DNA of 64,000 nucleotides from positions 42,354-106,353 of the forward strand of contig NZ_CAKZKO010000204.1 of assembly GCF_937123705.1 (NCBI RefSeq), given 5' to 3'. A program made the position numbers and the translations under genes. Below are positions 9,103-17,519 of this stretch, in pieces; positions within the stretch are counted from its first letter, which is position 1, and each line of letters starts with the position of its first letter. Below the pieces are notes generated by a model. The model saw only the letters and a program-made list of their open reading frames with translations, was not told the origin of the DNA and did no database searches. The stretch is from an uncultured Paraglaciecola sp. (GTDB lineage Bacteria > Pseudomonadota > Gammaproteobacteria > Enterobacterales > Alteromonadaceae).

Positions 9103-11385
9103 ATGCCAACTATCCAACCAGCCTCCCGATCCAAGCCCGTTGCCCGTATGAAAGCCGAGCGTGGTTTGTTTTCTTTTCCTAAGTATTGGGCGGAATGTTT
9201 TGAGCCTGCGCCATTTTTGCCCATGTCGCGTAAAGAGATGGATAAGTTAGGTTGGGATAGCTGCGATATTATCTTAGTCACAGGTGATGCTTATGTGGAT
9301 CACCCTAGTTTTGGCATGGCAGTGATTGGGCGTACTCTTGAAGCACAAGGTTTTAGAGTGGGCATTATTTCCCAGCCCGATTGGCACAGCAAAGATGCCT
9401 TTATGCAACTTGGCGAGCCCAATCTGTTTTTTGGCGTCACCGCTGGCAATATGGACTCGATGATCAACCGCTATACGGCCGAGCGAAAACTGCGCCACGA
9501 TGATGCCTACACACCTCACAACGAAGGCGGAAAACGCCCCGATCGAGCGGTAACTGTTTACACACAGCGCTGTAAAGAAGCGTACAAAAAACCTGTGGTC
9601 ATTGGCGGAATCGAAGCCAGTTTACGACGTATCGCTCACTATGATTATTGGTCAGATAAAGTACGCCGCAGTGTGTTGTTCGATTCTAAAGCCGACATGT
9701 TGATGTTTGGTAATGCCGAGCGTCCACTACTTGAAATGGCGCACCGTTTTGCCGCTGGTGAAACCATCGAACAAATGCAAGATATTCGTGGTACGGCTGT
9801 GCTTCGTAAAGAGCCGTTACCCGGTTGGCAAGGGGTGGATTCCACCCATCTCGATAGCATTGGCAAAATTGATCCAATTATCAGCCCCTACGAAACGATT
9901 GAAGATAAATGTGCGGTATCCTCCGAAGCTGAAAAACAAGCGGCCATAGCCGAACAAAAAGCGCAGCCTATAGTCGTGCAGCCGTTTACTTCAAAAACAG
10001 AAAGGCGCAAACCTTGGGATAAAACCTATGTGATGCTGCCTGCTTATGATGTGGTTCGGGCCGAGAAAACTCACTACGCCCATACGTCACGTATTTTACA
10101 TAAAGAAACCAATCCCGGTTGTGCTCGTGCTTTAGTGCAGCGCCACGGCGATCGTATTATTTGGATCAACCCACCTGCGTATCCCCTTGAAACCGAAGAA
10201 ATGGATGCGGTGTTTGATTTACCTTATGCGCGCGTGCCGCACCCTAGTTATGGCAAAGCCAAAATTCCTGCCTACGACATGATTAAAACCTCGGTGAATA
10301 TCATGCGTGGCTGTTTTGGTGGCTGTACGTTTTGTTCGATTACCGAACATGAAGGTAGGGTGATCCAAAGTCGTTCAGAAGATTCCATTATTCGAGAGAT
10401 AGAAGAAATTCGCGACAAAGTGCCCGGTTTTACCGGTGTTATCTCAGATCTTGGTGGCCCAACCGCCAATATGTACAAGTTACGTTGTAAAAGCCCCAAG
10501 GCCGAACAAGCTTGCCGCCGTTTATCTTGTGTGTGGCCTGAAATTTGTGGTCATTTAGATACCGACCAAACACCAACGGTTGAGCTGTATCGCAAAGCTC
10601 GAGATGTAGAAGGGGTCAAAAAAGTTCTGATTGCCTCGGGTGTGCGTTATGACTTAGCCATTGAAGATCCGAATTACGTTAGAGAGTTAGTGACGCATCA
10701 TGTGGGTGGCTATTTAAAAATTGCCCCAGAGCACACTGAAAAAGCCCCGCTGGACAAAATGATGAAGCCGGGCATGGGCACTTACGATAAATTTAAAGAG
10801 TTATTCGACAAATACACCAAAGAAGCGGGCAAAGATCAGTATCTAATTCCTTACTTTATCTCGGCTCACCCCGGTACTGAAAATGAAGATATGTTGAATT
10901 TGGCCTTGTGGCTCAAAGAGCGCAACTTTAAATTAGACCAAGTGCAAAACTTTTATCCGTCACCTATGGCCAACGCCACCACTATGTATCACACCAATAA
11001 AAACCCGATACATAAAGTCAGCCATAAAAGTGAAGTAGTTGAAGTACCTAAAGGTGAAATTCATCGACGTTTGCATCGTGCATTTTTGCGTTATCACGAT
11101 CCAGCTAATTGGCCATTATTGCGAAAAACCCTCAAGGAAATGGGCAAAGCGCATTTAATTGGCAATAGCCCTAAATGTTTGGTGCCAGCGGAAAGTCGCA
11201 ATGAACTAAAGGGGAGAGATCAAAAAGAATTTGCGAAACGTTCAGGCAACAAAGCTTATGCTAAAGGAAAGTCAGCCAGTGCTGAAAGAGGCAAAAAAGG
11301 GCTAACCCGTTTTAGTGACAATCAACCTCACAACAAAACGGGTAAGTCAGAGCAAACAAAACCTAAAAAGCGCAAACCTCATTAG
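9103..11385 (+). CDS. ygiQ: YgiQ family radical SAM protein
   Basis: 760 residues, close to the family length. It has the N-terminal YgiQ region (FSFPKYWAECFEPAPFLPMS, DIILVTGDAYVDHPSFG), a cobalamin-binding-like fold, then the radical SAM cluster motif CFGGCTFC with Cys404, Cys408 and Cys411 (CxxxCxxC), and a basic Lys/Arg-rich C-terminal tail. The family binds a [4Fe-4S] cluster and S-adenosylmethionine; its physiological substrate is not established. It is monocistronic here, transcribed towards the convergent pckA. The ATG at 9103 gives the canonical N-terminus. I am sure of the family and cautious about function. Confidence 0.93.
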   Translation: MPTIQPASRSKPVARMKAERGLFSFPKYWAECFEPAPFLPMSRKEMDKLGWDSCDIILVTGDAYVDHPSFGMAVIGRTLEAQGFRVGIISQPDWHSKDAFMQLGEPNLFFGVTAGNMDSMINRYTAERKLRHDDAYTPHNEGGKRPDRAVTVYTQRCKEAYKKPVVIGGIEASLRRIAHYDYWSDKVRRSVLFDSKADMLMFGNAERPLLEMAHRFAAGETIEQMQDIRGTAVLRKEPLPGWQGVDSTHLDSIGKIDPIISPYETIEDKCAVSSEAEKQAAIAEQKAQPIVVQPFTSKTERRKPWDKTYVMLPAYDVVRAEKTHYAHTSRILHKETNPGCARALVQRHGDRIIWINPPAYPLETEEMDAVFDLPYARVPHPSYGKAKIPAYDMIKTSVNIMRGCFGGCTFCSITEHEGRVIQSRSEDSIIREIEEIRDKVPGFTGVISDLGGPTANMYKLRCKSPKAEQACRRLSCVWPEICGHLDTDQTPTVELYRKARDVEGVKKVLIASGVRYDLAIEDPNYVRELVTHHVGGYLKIAPEHTEKAPLDKMMKPGMGTYDKFKELFDKYTKEAGKDQYLIPYFISAHPGTENEDMLNLALWLKERNFKLDQVQNFYPSPMANATTMYHTNKNPIHKVSHKSEVVEVPKGEIHRRLHRAFLRYHDPANWPLLRKTLKEMGKAHLIGNSPKCLVPAESRNELKGRDQKEFAKRSGNKAYAKGKSASAERGKKGLTRFSDNQPHNKTGKSEQTKPKKRKPH

Positions 11386-11432
11386 AATTTAACCTTGTGA
11401 GTGTTTACGCTTTTGGTGCTTAAAGCTCGAAA

Positions 11433-13082
11433 TTATAAGTGCGGGCCCGCTTTTTCTAACGCTTTGCCATCTTGGTTATCGGTAAACTTAGTAAAGTTTT
11501 CGATAAATAATTTGGCAAGATTTTGGGCTTTGCTATCCCATTCATTAGCGTCTGAATATGTTTTGCGCGGATCTAAAATATCGCTATTCACACCTGTCAG
11601 CACTTTAGGGTAAGCAAGATCAAAGTAAGGCAGTAATTCACATTCTGCCTCTTCCACTTCGCTACTTAAAATGGCATTAATGATGGCACGAGTATCGGCC
11701 AAACTAATTCGTTTTCCTGAGCCATTCCATCCGGTATTTACTAAATAAGCACTGGCTCCTGAATCTGCCATACGTTGTTCGAGCACTTCAGCATATTGAG
11801 TGGGATGTAAGCTCAAAAAAGCCTGTCCGAAACATGAAGAAAAGGTGGGGGTGGGCTCGGTAACACCGCGTTCGGTGCCGGCTAATTTAGCAGTAAAACC
11901 AGACAAATAGTGATACTTAGCTTGCTCGCTGGTTAAGCGGGATACGGGTGGAAACACGCCAAAGGCATCAGCGGTTAAAAATATCACTTTTTTTGCATGG
12001 CCCGCTTTGCTAATACCTAACACTCGGTTTTCAATATGTTCTATGGGATAAGAAACACGGGTGTTTTCGGTTTTTGAATTATTGGAATAATCTGGCTCAC
12101 TTCCGTTAATTACTACGTTTTCTAGCAATGCATTACGCCTAATTGCTTTATAAATTTCAGGCTCTTTATTGGCATCTAAATCTATGGTTTTGGCATAACA
12201 GCCACCTTCGAAATTGAAAATGCCCTCGTCATCCCATCCGTGTTCGTCATCACCTATAAGAGCTCTGTCGGGATCGGCCGATAGGGTGGTTTTGCCTGTA
12301 CCTGATAAACCAAAAAATATTGCGGTATCTCCCTCTTTACCAACATTGGCAGAACAATGCATAGATGCTATGCCTTGTAATGGTAAAAAGTAGTTCATCA
12401 TGGAGAACATACCCTTTTTCATTTCACCGCCATACCATGTGCCACCAATGAGTTGCACTTTTTCACTCAGGTTAAAAGCCACAAAGGTTTCTGAGTTGGT
12501 TTGGTGTTTTTCGAAATTTGCATCTGAGGCTTTTGAGGCATTCATAACCACAAAATCAGGCTCAAAATCATCGAGTTGTGCTTCAGTTGGGCGAATAAAC
12601 ATGTTTTTCACAAAGTGAGCTTGCCAAGCCACTTGCATCACAAACCTTACTTTAAGGGCAGTGTTTTCGTTAGCGCCACAAATGGCATCAACAACATACA
12701 AATCGCTATTGGAAAGTTGTCTTTGGCTGATTTCTTTGAGGGCATTCCACGTCTCTAATGAGATTGGTTTGTTGTCATTTTTATTGTCAGCGGTTCGCCA
12801 CCAAACAGTGTCTTTTGAGGTGTCATCTTTAACAATAAATTTATCTTTAGGAGAGCGTCCAGTATAAATTCCGGTGTCGACATTGACTGCACCTGACTGG
12901 GTCACAGTACCTTTTTCAAAGCCCGTTAATGCCTCATCGGTTTCGGCGGCATACAAAGCATCATAACTTGGATTATGTTCGATATTGGCAATATTATTGA
13001 GACCAATTTTTGTTAAATGCGTGCGAACTTTTTCGAGTCTGCTATTGCTTGAACTATGTGGCTGCGGTTTTGTTATTGTCAT
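11433..13082 (-). CDS. pckA: Phosphoenolpyruvate carboxykinase (ATP)
   Basis: 549 residues. It contains the P-loop GLSGTGKTTLSADPDR (from 258), the second kinase motif GDDEHGWDDEG just after, and the substrate/Mn-binding segment GGTWYGGEMKKGMF (~213-226), all diagnostic of ATP-dependent PEPCK. The enzyme converts oxaloacetate and ATP to phosphoenolpyruvate, CO2 and ADP, the first committed step of gluconeogenesis, in the cytoplasm. Neighbours are unrelated. It converges with ygiQ; only 47 bp separate the stops and no clear T-tailed hairpin was seen there. The carbon-metabolism enzyme acnB lies ~4.4 kb away. Confidence 0.97.
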   Translation of the reverse strand: MTITKPQPHSSSNSRLEKVRTHLTKIGLNNIANIEHNPSYDALYAAETDEALTGFEKGTVTQSGAVNVDTGIYTGRSPKDKFIVKDDTSKDTVWWRTADNKNDNKPISLETWNALKEISQRQLSNSDLYVVDAICGANENTALKVRFVMQVAWQAHFVKNMFIRPTEAQLDDFEPDFVVMNASKASDANFEKHQTNSETFVAFNLSEKVQLIGGTWYGGEMKKGMFSMMNYFLPLQGIASMHCSANVGKEGDTAIFFGLSGTGKTTLSADPDRALIGDDEHGWDDEGIFNFEGGCYAKTIDLDANKEPEIYKAIRRNALLENVVINGSEPDYSNNSKTENTRVSYPIEHIENRVLGISKAGHAKKVIFLTADAFGVFPPVSRLTSEQAKYHYLSGFTAKLAGTERGVTEPTPTFSSCFGQAFLSLHPTQYAEVLEQRMADSGASAYLVNTGWNGSGKRISLADTRAIINAILSSEVEEAECELLPYFDLAYPKVLTGVNSDILDPRKTYSDANEWDSKAQNLAKLFIENFTKFTDNQDGKALEKAGPHL

Positions 13083-13315
13083 GTTTTAATCTAATACTCA
13101 TTATTCAGGTATTCTTGCGGCTTTATAATAGTGTCAAAACCTTAAGCGCTAGTTGTACCAAAATGGTTAATCTATTGAGGACATTGCATTGTTTTATACA
13201 CAAAAAAACATGATAAATCTCAATATCGATATTATCTTGGCTATAAACACTGTGAATAAAAGATTACAAAATGAAAGGGTAAGACTTTGTGGATTGATAT
13301 AAATTTTCAATAAAA

Positions 13316-13339
13316 AAAGAGAGCCTTAAGGCTCTCTTT
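13316..13339 (-). terminator. Rho-independent terminator of the phasin gene
   Basis: Perfect 10-bp stem AAAGAGAGCC/GGCTCTCTTT with TTAA loop; the minus strand continues with a T-run. It is 27 bp beyond the phasin stop. The rest of the 283-bp gap to pckA (13083-13315) shows nothing I can support beyond presumed pckA promoter sequence. Confidence 0.85.
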
Positions 13340-13366
13340 AAATTATCAATTAGGTTGTAATCGAAG

Positions 13367-13759
13367 TTATGCTTTTTTCACTGCAGGCTTAGCAGATAAT
13401 TTTGCAACAGCGGCAGTTAGTGCGTCAATTTTGTCGCTTAACTCTTCGATTTTTTTGTCGGCATCAGTACTGTTCAAACCAAGTTTAGTGCGAACTGTTT
13501 CGATGCGAGCGTCGATTTCAGTTTTAGCGGCTACTTTAGTTTGTACTTCTTTAACCTTGCCTTTACCTTCAGTTTCAAGCTTTTCGCCTTTAACCACTAG
13601 CTCTTCAAACAATTTGTTTGAATCAGTAGAAAGTGATTCGAAACGACCTTTCACTTCTTCGTAGCCTTTACCGTATGCGCCAAGACCGGCTAACCATACT
13701 TTACGTGCCATTTCTTCAGCAGTAGCGGCTTTTTCTTTAATCATGTCGATGTTGCTCAT
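13367..13759 (-). CDS. Phasin family protein (polyhydroxyalkanoate granule-associated)
   Basis: 130 residues from the ATG at 13759, chosen because ACGGAG lies 9 nt upstream and the protein then starts MSNIDMIKEKA; a longer frame reaches 13840 but has no good ribosome site. The protein is almost fully helical, with AEEMARKVWLAGLGAYGKG near the N-terminus, a pattern typical of PhaF/PhaI-type phasins. Coiled-coil heptads follow (KIEELSDKIDALTAAVAKL) and a short basic AKPAVKKA tail. Phasins coat PHA granules and prevent coalescence. No PHA synthase gene is in the window. A perfect 26-bp palindrome lies at 13843-13868, upstream of the start. Confidence 0.85.
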   Translation of the reverse strand: MSNIDMIKEKAATAEEMARKVWLAGLGAYGKGYEEVKGRFESLSTDSNKLFEELVVKGEKLETEGKGKVKEVQTKVAAKTEIDARIETVRTKLGLNSTDADKKIEELSDKIDALTAAVAKLSAKPAVKKA

Positions 13760-13842
13760 AATATTTACTCCGTAGATGTTTAAAATTAAGTGTATTGCTT
13801 TGATGGAACCCATAGTACGGAGGAAAATTAGAAATCGCATAC

Positions 13843-13868
13843 TAATTAACCCGAATTCGGGTTAATTA
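13843..13868. promoter_or_regulatory. Perfect 26-bp palindrome upstream of the phasin gene
   Basis: Core AACCCGAATTCGGGTT, extended perfectly on both sides by TAATT/AATTA. It sits 83 bp upstream of the phasin start codon, in the promoter region. The right half through TTAATTAAAC is identical to the dyad upstream of nsrR (7449-7472). Likely an operator for an unidentified dimeric regulator. Confidence 0.6.
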
Positions 13869-13909
13869 AACATATTTTAAAAATATCGATTAAACCCAAA
13901 AAAGAAAAC

Positions 13910-13935
13910 CTAAGCCCTCCACTGATAGGGCTTAG
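13910..13935 (-). terminator. Terminator of the TPR protein gene, overlapping its stop codon
   Basis: Nine-bp stem CTAAGCCCT/AGGGCTTAG with an 8-nt loop. On the minus strand it is followed by GTTTTCTTTT. The stem includes the TAA stop of the gene ending at 13932. Confidence 0.8.
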
Positions 13936-15476
13936 TTTGTATGCATATGCTGTTTAGCTTTTTTAGCGCCTAAAAGGCTGTTTAATCTGTATGGATTGAT
14001 TTTTAAACTGGCTTGGTAGGCAAGTAGGGCATTGCTGTAGTCGGCAGTCAACATCAGCATATCGCCTAATAACTCTCTTGAGGGCAAAACCGCACCTGGG
14101 GTGACTGGGTTTTTATCTAATGAGTCTTCAAGATCTGCTGCTTTGCTTAATTGTTTTAGTGCTTTTTCTTTATTGCCCCGGCCGTAAGTCACCCAAGCAG
14201 CCACAGTTTGTCTTTGTGCGTCCACTAAAATGGCCCAATAGTGAGGACTTATGGCGAGGGTTTGATTATATAACTCATCCAATTTATGGATGTTTTCTTG
14301 GGCGGCGCGCCAGTCCTGCATCTTTGCTGCACCTAAGCCACGAGCAAAGTAAGTGATCGCTTCTACTTGTGGAAATTTATCCCAAGCAAAGTAATTAGGC
14401 TGCCTGATTTTAAGTTGGCTGGCTTGCGCCCAGTTATGGCTCTCAAGGGCTAATCTAGCGGGGATAGTTGATAACGCATAGGCCGCGGGAAACGTTGCTT
14501 GTATAGGGTGATGGCTGTTTAGCTCTGCAATGGCTTTAAGCGCCCCTGGGGCATTATCAGTTTGCAAATAGCCATAAACGAGATAATCGATAGCATGGGA
14601 ATAATGCATAGAGGTTGCGTTTTTAGTGGGGTATTTAAGTGCCGCGTTAGCGGAACGAATATTCCAATCTATTACCTGATCCCATTTACCTAAGCGCACA
14701 AACACATGGCTGGGCATGTGCAAGGCATGGGGAACGTCGGGTGCTATTTTGCCGTAGGCATTGGCAATATCCACCGCAAGGTGCGCCAAAATTGGGTTGT
14801 CGTAGGCATGAATACTGTAATGCACAGCTCCAGGGTGAGTGGGGTGTTTAACAAATATCTGCTGCAACACCTCCCCAGCTTGTTGCTGCTGACTAAAAGT
14901 GTTGTCTTTTTTGGAAGCGGTGGATAATTCAGATAACGCATAAAATGCCTGTGCGTCTATATCATTTGGGAAACGTTGATAAAGTTGCCGCTGCGCTTTG
15001 GCCCATGCGGCTACACGCTTTTTATCTGTGGTATTTTGCCAGTTTGTAAAATAAGCTGCCGCTGCTTCGATATAGCCTTTTTCTCTGGGGGAACGGGGTA
15101 ATGTAGCGGCGATATTGAGGGCATTCACACCTCGTTCTAAGGCTTCGGGTGTAATCTTATCAGGCCATAGCGGATGAAAAAGACTCATGGCATAACCCCA
15201 ATAAAACATGGCACACTGGGGTGATTTATTTATCCATTCTTGAAAAAACACTTCGGCTTGGGCGTACATCATATGATGTAACAGGGCTACGCCTGAGTTG
15301 ATGGCCACTTGTTGGTCTTTTGGGCATGAAATAGCAAATTCTACCTCACCCAAATACCCTAATTTTTTGAGGATAATATCATCGTCTTTATGTCCTTCGT
15401 GGGAAAAACAAACAGAGCTAAAAAACAACGCTAAAACGGCGATCCAGAGTATATGAAAATGCTTTCCAAATGACAT
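13932..15476 (-). CDS. Exported tetratricopeptide-repeat protein
   Basis: 514 residues with a signal peptide (hydrophobic segment ~8-24, then CFSHEGHKDDD). The mature protein is helical with TPR-like units: one near AINSGVALLHHMMYAQAEVFFQEWI, several through the middle, and a clear C-terminal one at LTADYSNALLAYQASLKINP. Such proteins are common in marine gammaproteobacteria and have no established biochemical role; the His/Met-rich N-terminal unit (HEGHKDDD, LLHHMMY) might suggest metal contact but this is speculation. Single gene; terminator overlaps the stop. A small membrane protein follows upstream on the same strand with a 156-bp gap. Confidence 0.7.
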   Translation of the reverse strand: MSFGKHFHILWIAVLALFFSSVCFSHEGHKDDDIILKKLGYLGEVEFAISCPKDQQVAINSGVALLHHMMYAQAEVFFQEWINKSPQCAMFYWGYAMSLFHPLWPDKITPEALERGVNALNIAATLPRSPREKGYIEAAAAYFTNWQNTTDKKRVAAWAKAQRQLYQRFPNDIDAQAFYALSELSTASKKDNTFSQQQQAGEVLQQIFVKHPTHPGAVHYSIHAYDNPILAHLAVDIANAYGKIAPDVPHALHMPSHVFVRLGKWDQVIDWNIRSANAALKYPTKNATSMHYSHAIDYLVYGYLQTDNAPGALKAIAELNSHHPIQATFPAAYALSTIPARLALESHNWAQASQLKIRQPNYFAWDKFPQVEAITYFARGLGAAKMQDWRAAQENIHKLDELYNQTLAISPHYWAILVDAQRQTVAAWVTYGRGNKEKALKQLSKAADLEDSLDKNPVTPGAVLPSRELLGDMLMLTADYSNALLAYQASLKINPYRLNSLLGAKKAKQHMHTN

Positions 15477-15632
15477 AAATCCCTACCTTGGTAAATATGT
15501 ATCAATGCATCACAAGCTTAATGACCTAATAATGAAGGAAACCGACACCTAGTTAAATGCACAATAAAAGAACAATAGAAAATTCAGTATAGGGCAGTAT
15601 CAATAATCAGCTAGGCATTTTTCAGATCGCTA

Positions 15633-16082
15633 TCAGGCTAAGCTATTTTTTCTAAGATAAGTAAACACGCCACCACCTATGGCACCGGCCAAACTTTGAC
15701 AGGCAAAGCCAAAAGTACTGCGAGCACCAGCAATAAGGGTGATGTCTAAAATGGGCTGCATGGCTAAAAGCGCAATGGATACGCCCGTTCCACCCGCTAA
15801 GGCATATAAAATGTACGGTGATAACGACACGCGTTTAACGATTAAGTTTGCCACAATAAAGGCGATGCAAAAGCTTAGGGCAATCACTACGCCGTAGGTT
15901 GGGCATAAACCTAATAAGTCATCAAGGCTCATACTGAGTCTGTCGTTGAGTGAAATTTCCACACCTATTTGGGTCAGTTCAGCCATGACAAATTGGCTGT
16001 GAAACAAGCTTGCTAATACAAACGCAAAAATCACAGCGACAAGAAAATGTGAACAAAGCCTAAGGAAAAATTTAAAATTCAT
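15633..16082 (-). CDS. Hypothetical four-helix membrane protein
   Basis: 149 residues with about four hydrophobic helices (~10-30, ~62-82, ~88-108, ~120-142) and a short loop with SLNDRLSMSLDDLLGLC between the first two. I do not recognise a family. Cysteines are scattered and do not form a metal motif. It is divergent from the sugar dehydrogenase gene and upstream of the TPR gene on the same strand (156-bp gap), so it could share a message with the TPR gene, but no direct evidence shows this. No strong ribosome binding site is visible before the ATG. Confidence 0.6.
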   Translation of the reverse strand: MNFKFFLRLCSHFLVAVIFAFVLASLFHSQFVMAELTQIGVEISLNDRLSMSLDDLLGLCPTYGVVIALSFCIAFIVANLIVKRVSLSPYILYALAGGTGVSIALLAMQPILDITLIAGARSTFGFACQSLAGAIGGGVFTYLRKNSLA

Positions 16083-16209
16083 AATGGGTTCTTACTTGGT
16101 TTAGCTGCGCAAAATAGATTGGGGGCGATAATGAGCGAACTGGATGTTAATATCAATAAAACTATGCTCCGCCAAGCGGATCTTTTTCAAATGTAGAGAT
16201 AATATATTT

Positions 16210-17331
16210 ATGCGACATCAGGGTTTTATATTGGGGCTTATCATCCTCTTTGGTAGCAATTTTAATGGTTTGGCGGCGCAGCAGCCACAGTTTCCCGACT
16301 ATCAAATACAAGAAGTCGCCAGTGGTTTAGATTTTCCTTGGTCTTTGGCATTTTTACCCGATGGAAGGTTATTGGTGACCGAACGTGCGGGTCACTTAAG
16401 ATTAATCAGTGATGGCAACATCTCTGAGCCTATTGCTGGCCTGCCAACAGATATTTTTGTTAAGGGCCAAGGCGGTTTACTTGAAGTGGTATTACACCCC
16501 AATTTTGCGGCTAATAAGTGGTTATATATTTCTTATGCCTCAGGACGTGCAGATAAAAATGCTTTGAAAGTGATACGGGCAAGGTTAATAAACAACAAAC
16601 TAGAAGAGCAGCAAGTTGTTTTCACTGCAGCGCCGTTTAAATCAACACCAGTACATTATGCTGGGCGTATGGCATTTTTACCTGATAATACCTTACTTAT
16701 CACCAGCGGTGATGGTTTTGACTACCGAGAAGACGCGCAGCGTTTAGATAGTTTGTTGGGCAAGGTTATTCGTATCAATGACGACGGTAGCATGCCCAAA
16801 AATAATCCCTTTTTAACTGACAATGCAGATGCACTTAGTCACTACGTATTTAGCTACGGACATAGAAACCCCCAAGCCATTTTGTACGATCCAGTGCGTG
16901 AGGTGATTTTTTCACATGAACATGGCCCCGATGGTGGCGATGAATTAAATATTATTCAGGCAGGCGTAAACTATGGTTGGCCAGTTATTACTTATGGCAA
17001 TGACTACATAGGTGGGCGAATTAGCCCGTTTACCGAATACCCCAATATGCAACAACCCTTTGTAGACTGGACACCTTCTATTGCGCCATCGGGAATGGCT
17101 GTTCATCAAGGTGAGATGTTTAGTGAGTTAAATGGTGACTTGTTAGTGAGTGTGCTCAAGTTTCAAGAAGTACGCTGGCTGCGATTGGATGGTTTGGAAG
17201 TTGTAGGGCAGACTTCACTGTTTAAAGAATTAGCACAAAGAATTCGTGATGTAAGAGTGCATTCCGATGGTTCAATTTATATTTTGACCGATAGTAAAGC
17301 AGGGAAAATTATCAGAGTGATCGCAAATTAA
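16210..17331 (+). CDS. PQQ-dependent aldose sugar dehydrogenase-like protein (exported)
   Basis: 373 residues from the ATG at 16210, which gives a clean signal peptide (MRHQGFILGLIILFGSNFNG, cleavage near LAA-QQ) and has GAGAT upstream; the frame is open to 16144. The body is a six-bladed beta-propeller of the soluble glucose dehydrogenase/YliI (Asd) family. It starts LDFPWSLAFLPDGRLLVTER, with HEHGPDGGDELNII and YGWPVITYGNDY, which hold conserved PQQ- and calcium-site residues. Family members oxidise aldoses at C1 in the periplasm using PQQ. PQQ synthesis genes are not in the window. Length is normal. Confidence 0.88.
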   Translation: MRHQGFILGLIILFGSNFNGLAAQQPQFPDYQIQEVASGLDFPWSLAFLPDGRLLVTERAGHLRLISDGNISEPIAGLPTDIFVKGQGGLLEVVLHPNFAANKWLYISYASGRADKNALKVIRARLINNKLEEQQVVFTAAPFKSTPVHYAGRMAFLPDNTLLITSGDGFDYREDAQRLDSLLGKVIRINDDGSMPKNNPFLTDNADALSHYVFSYGHRNPQAILYDPVREVIFSHEHGPDGGDELNIIQAGVNYGWPVITYGNDYIGGRISPFTEYPNMQQPFVDWTPSIAPSGMAVHQGEMFSELNGDLLVSVLKFQEVRWLRLDGLEVVGQTSLFKELAQRIRDVRVHSDGSIYILTDSKAGKIIRVIAN

Positions 17332-17519
17332 TTTTTTTCTGTCTAGTATGTTAAAAAACTGTAAATTTCAATAACTTATAAATTAAATATATAGTGATTA
17401 TAAGCAAACTAAAGCAATCGCTAATATCACTTTTGTTCAATAACCCTTATAATTATCCGGTTAAATTCCATAGTGCTGATTTTATATGATTAGCAAGTTA
17501 TAGCCCTTGGGAGGCGTAA

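Noticed and set aside
11401..11470. Terminator GCGGGCCCGC near the ygiQ-pckA junction
   Set aside because: The GC-rich palindrome lies inside the pckA coding end, with a T-run only on the plus strand and no clean stem outside the gene; not supported as a real terminator.
13010..13213. Small plus-strand ORF overlapping the pckA start
   Set aside because: Overlaps pckA on the opposite strand, no ribosome site, cysteine-rich low-complexity translation; a shadow frame.
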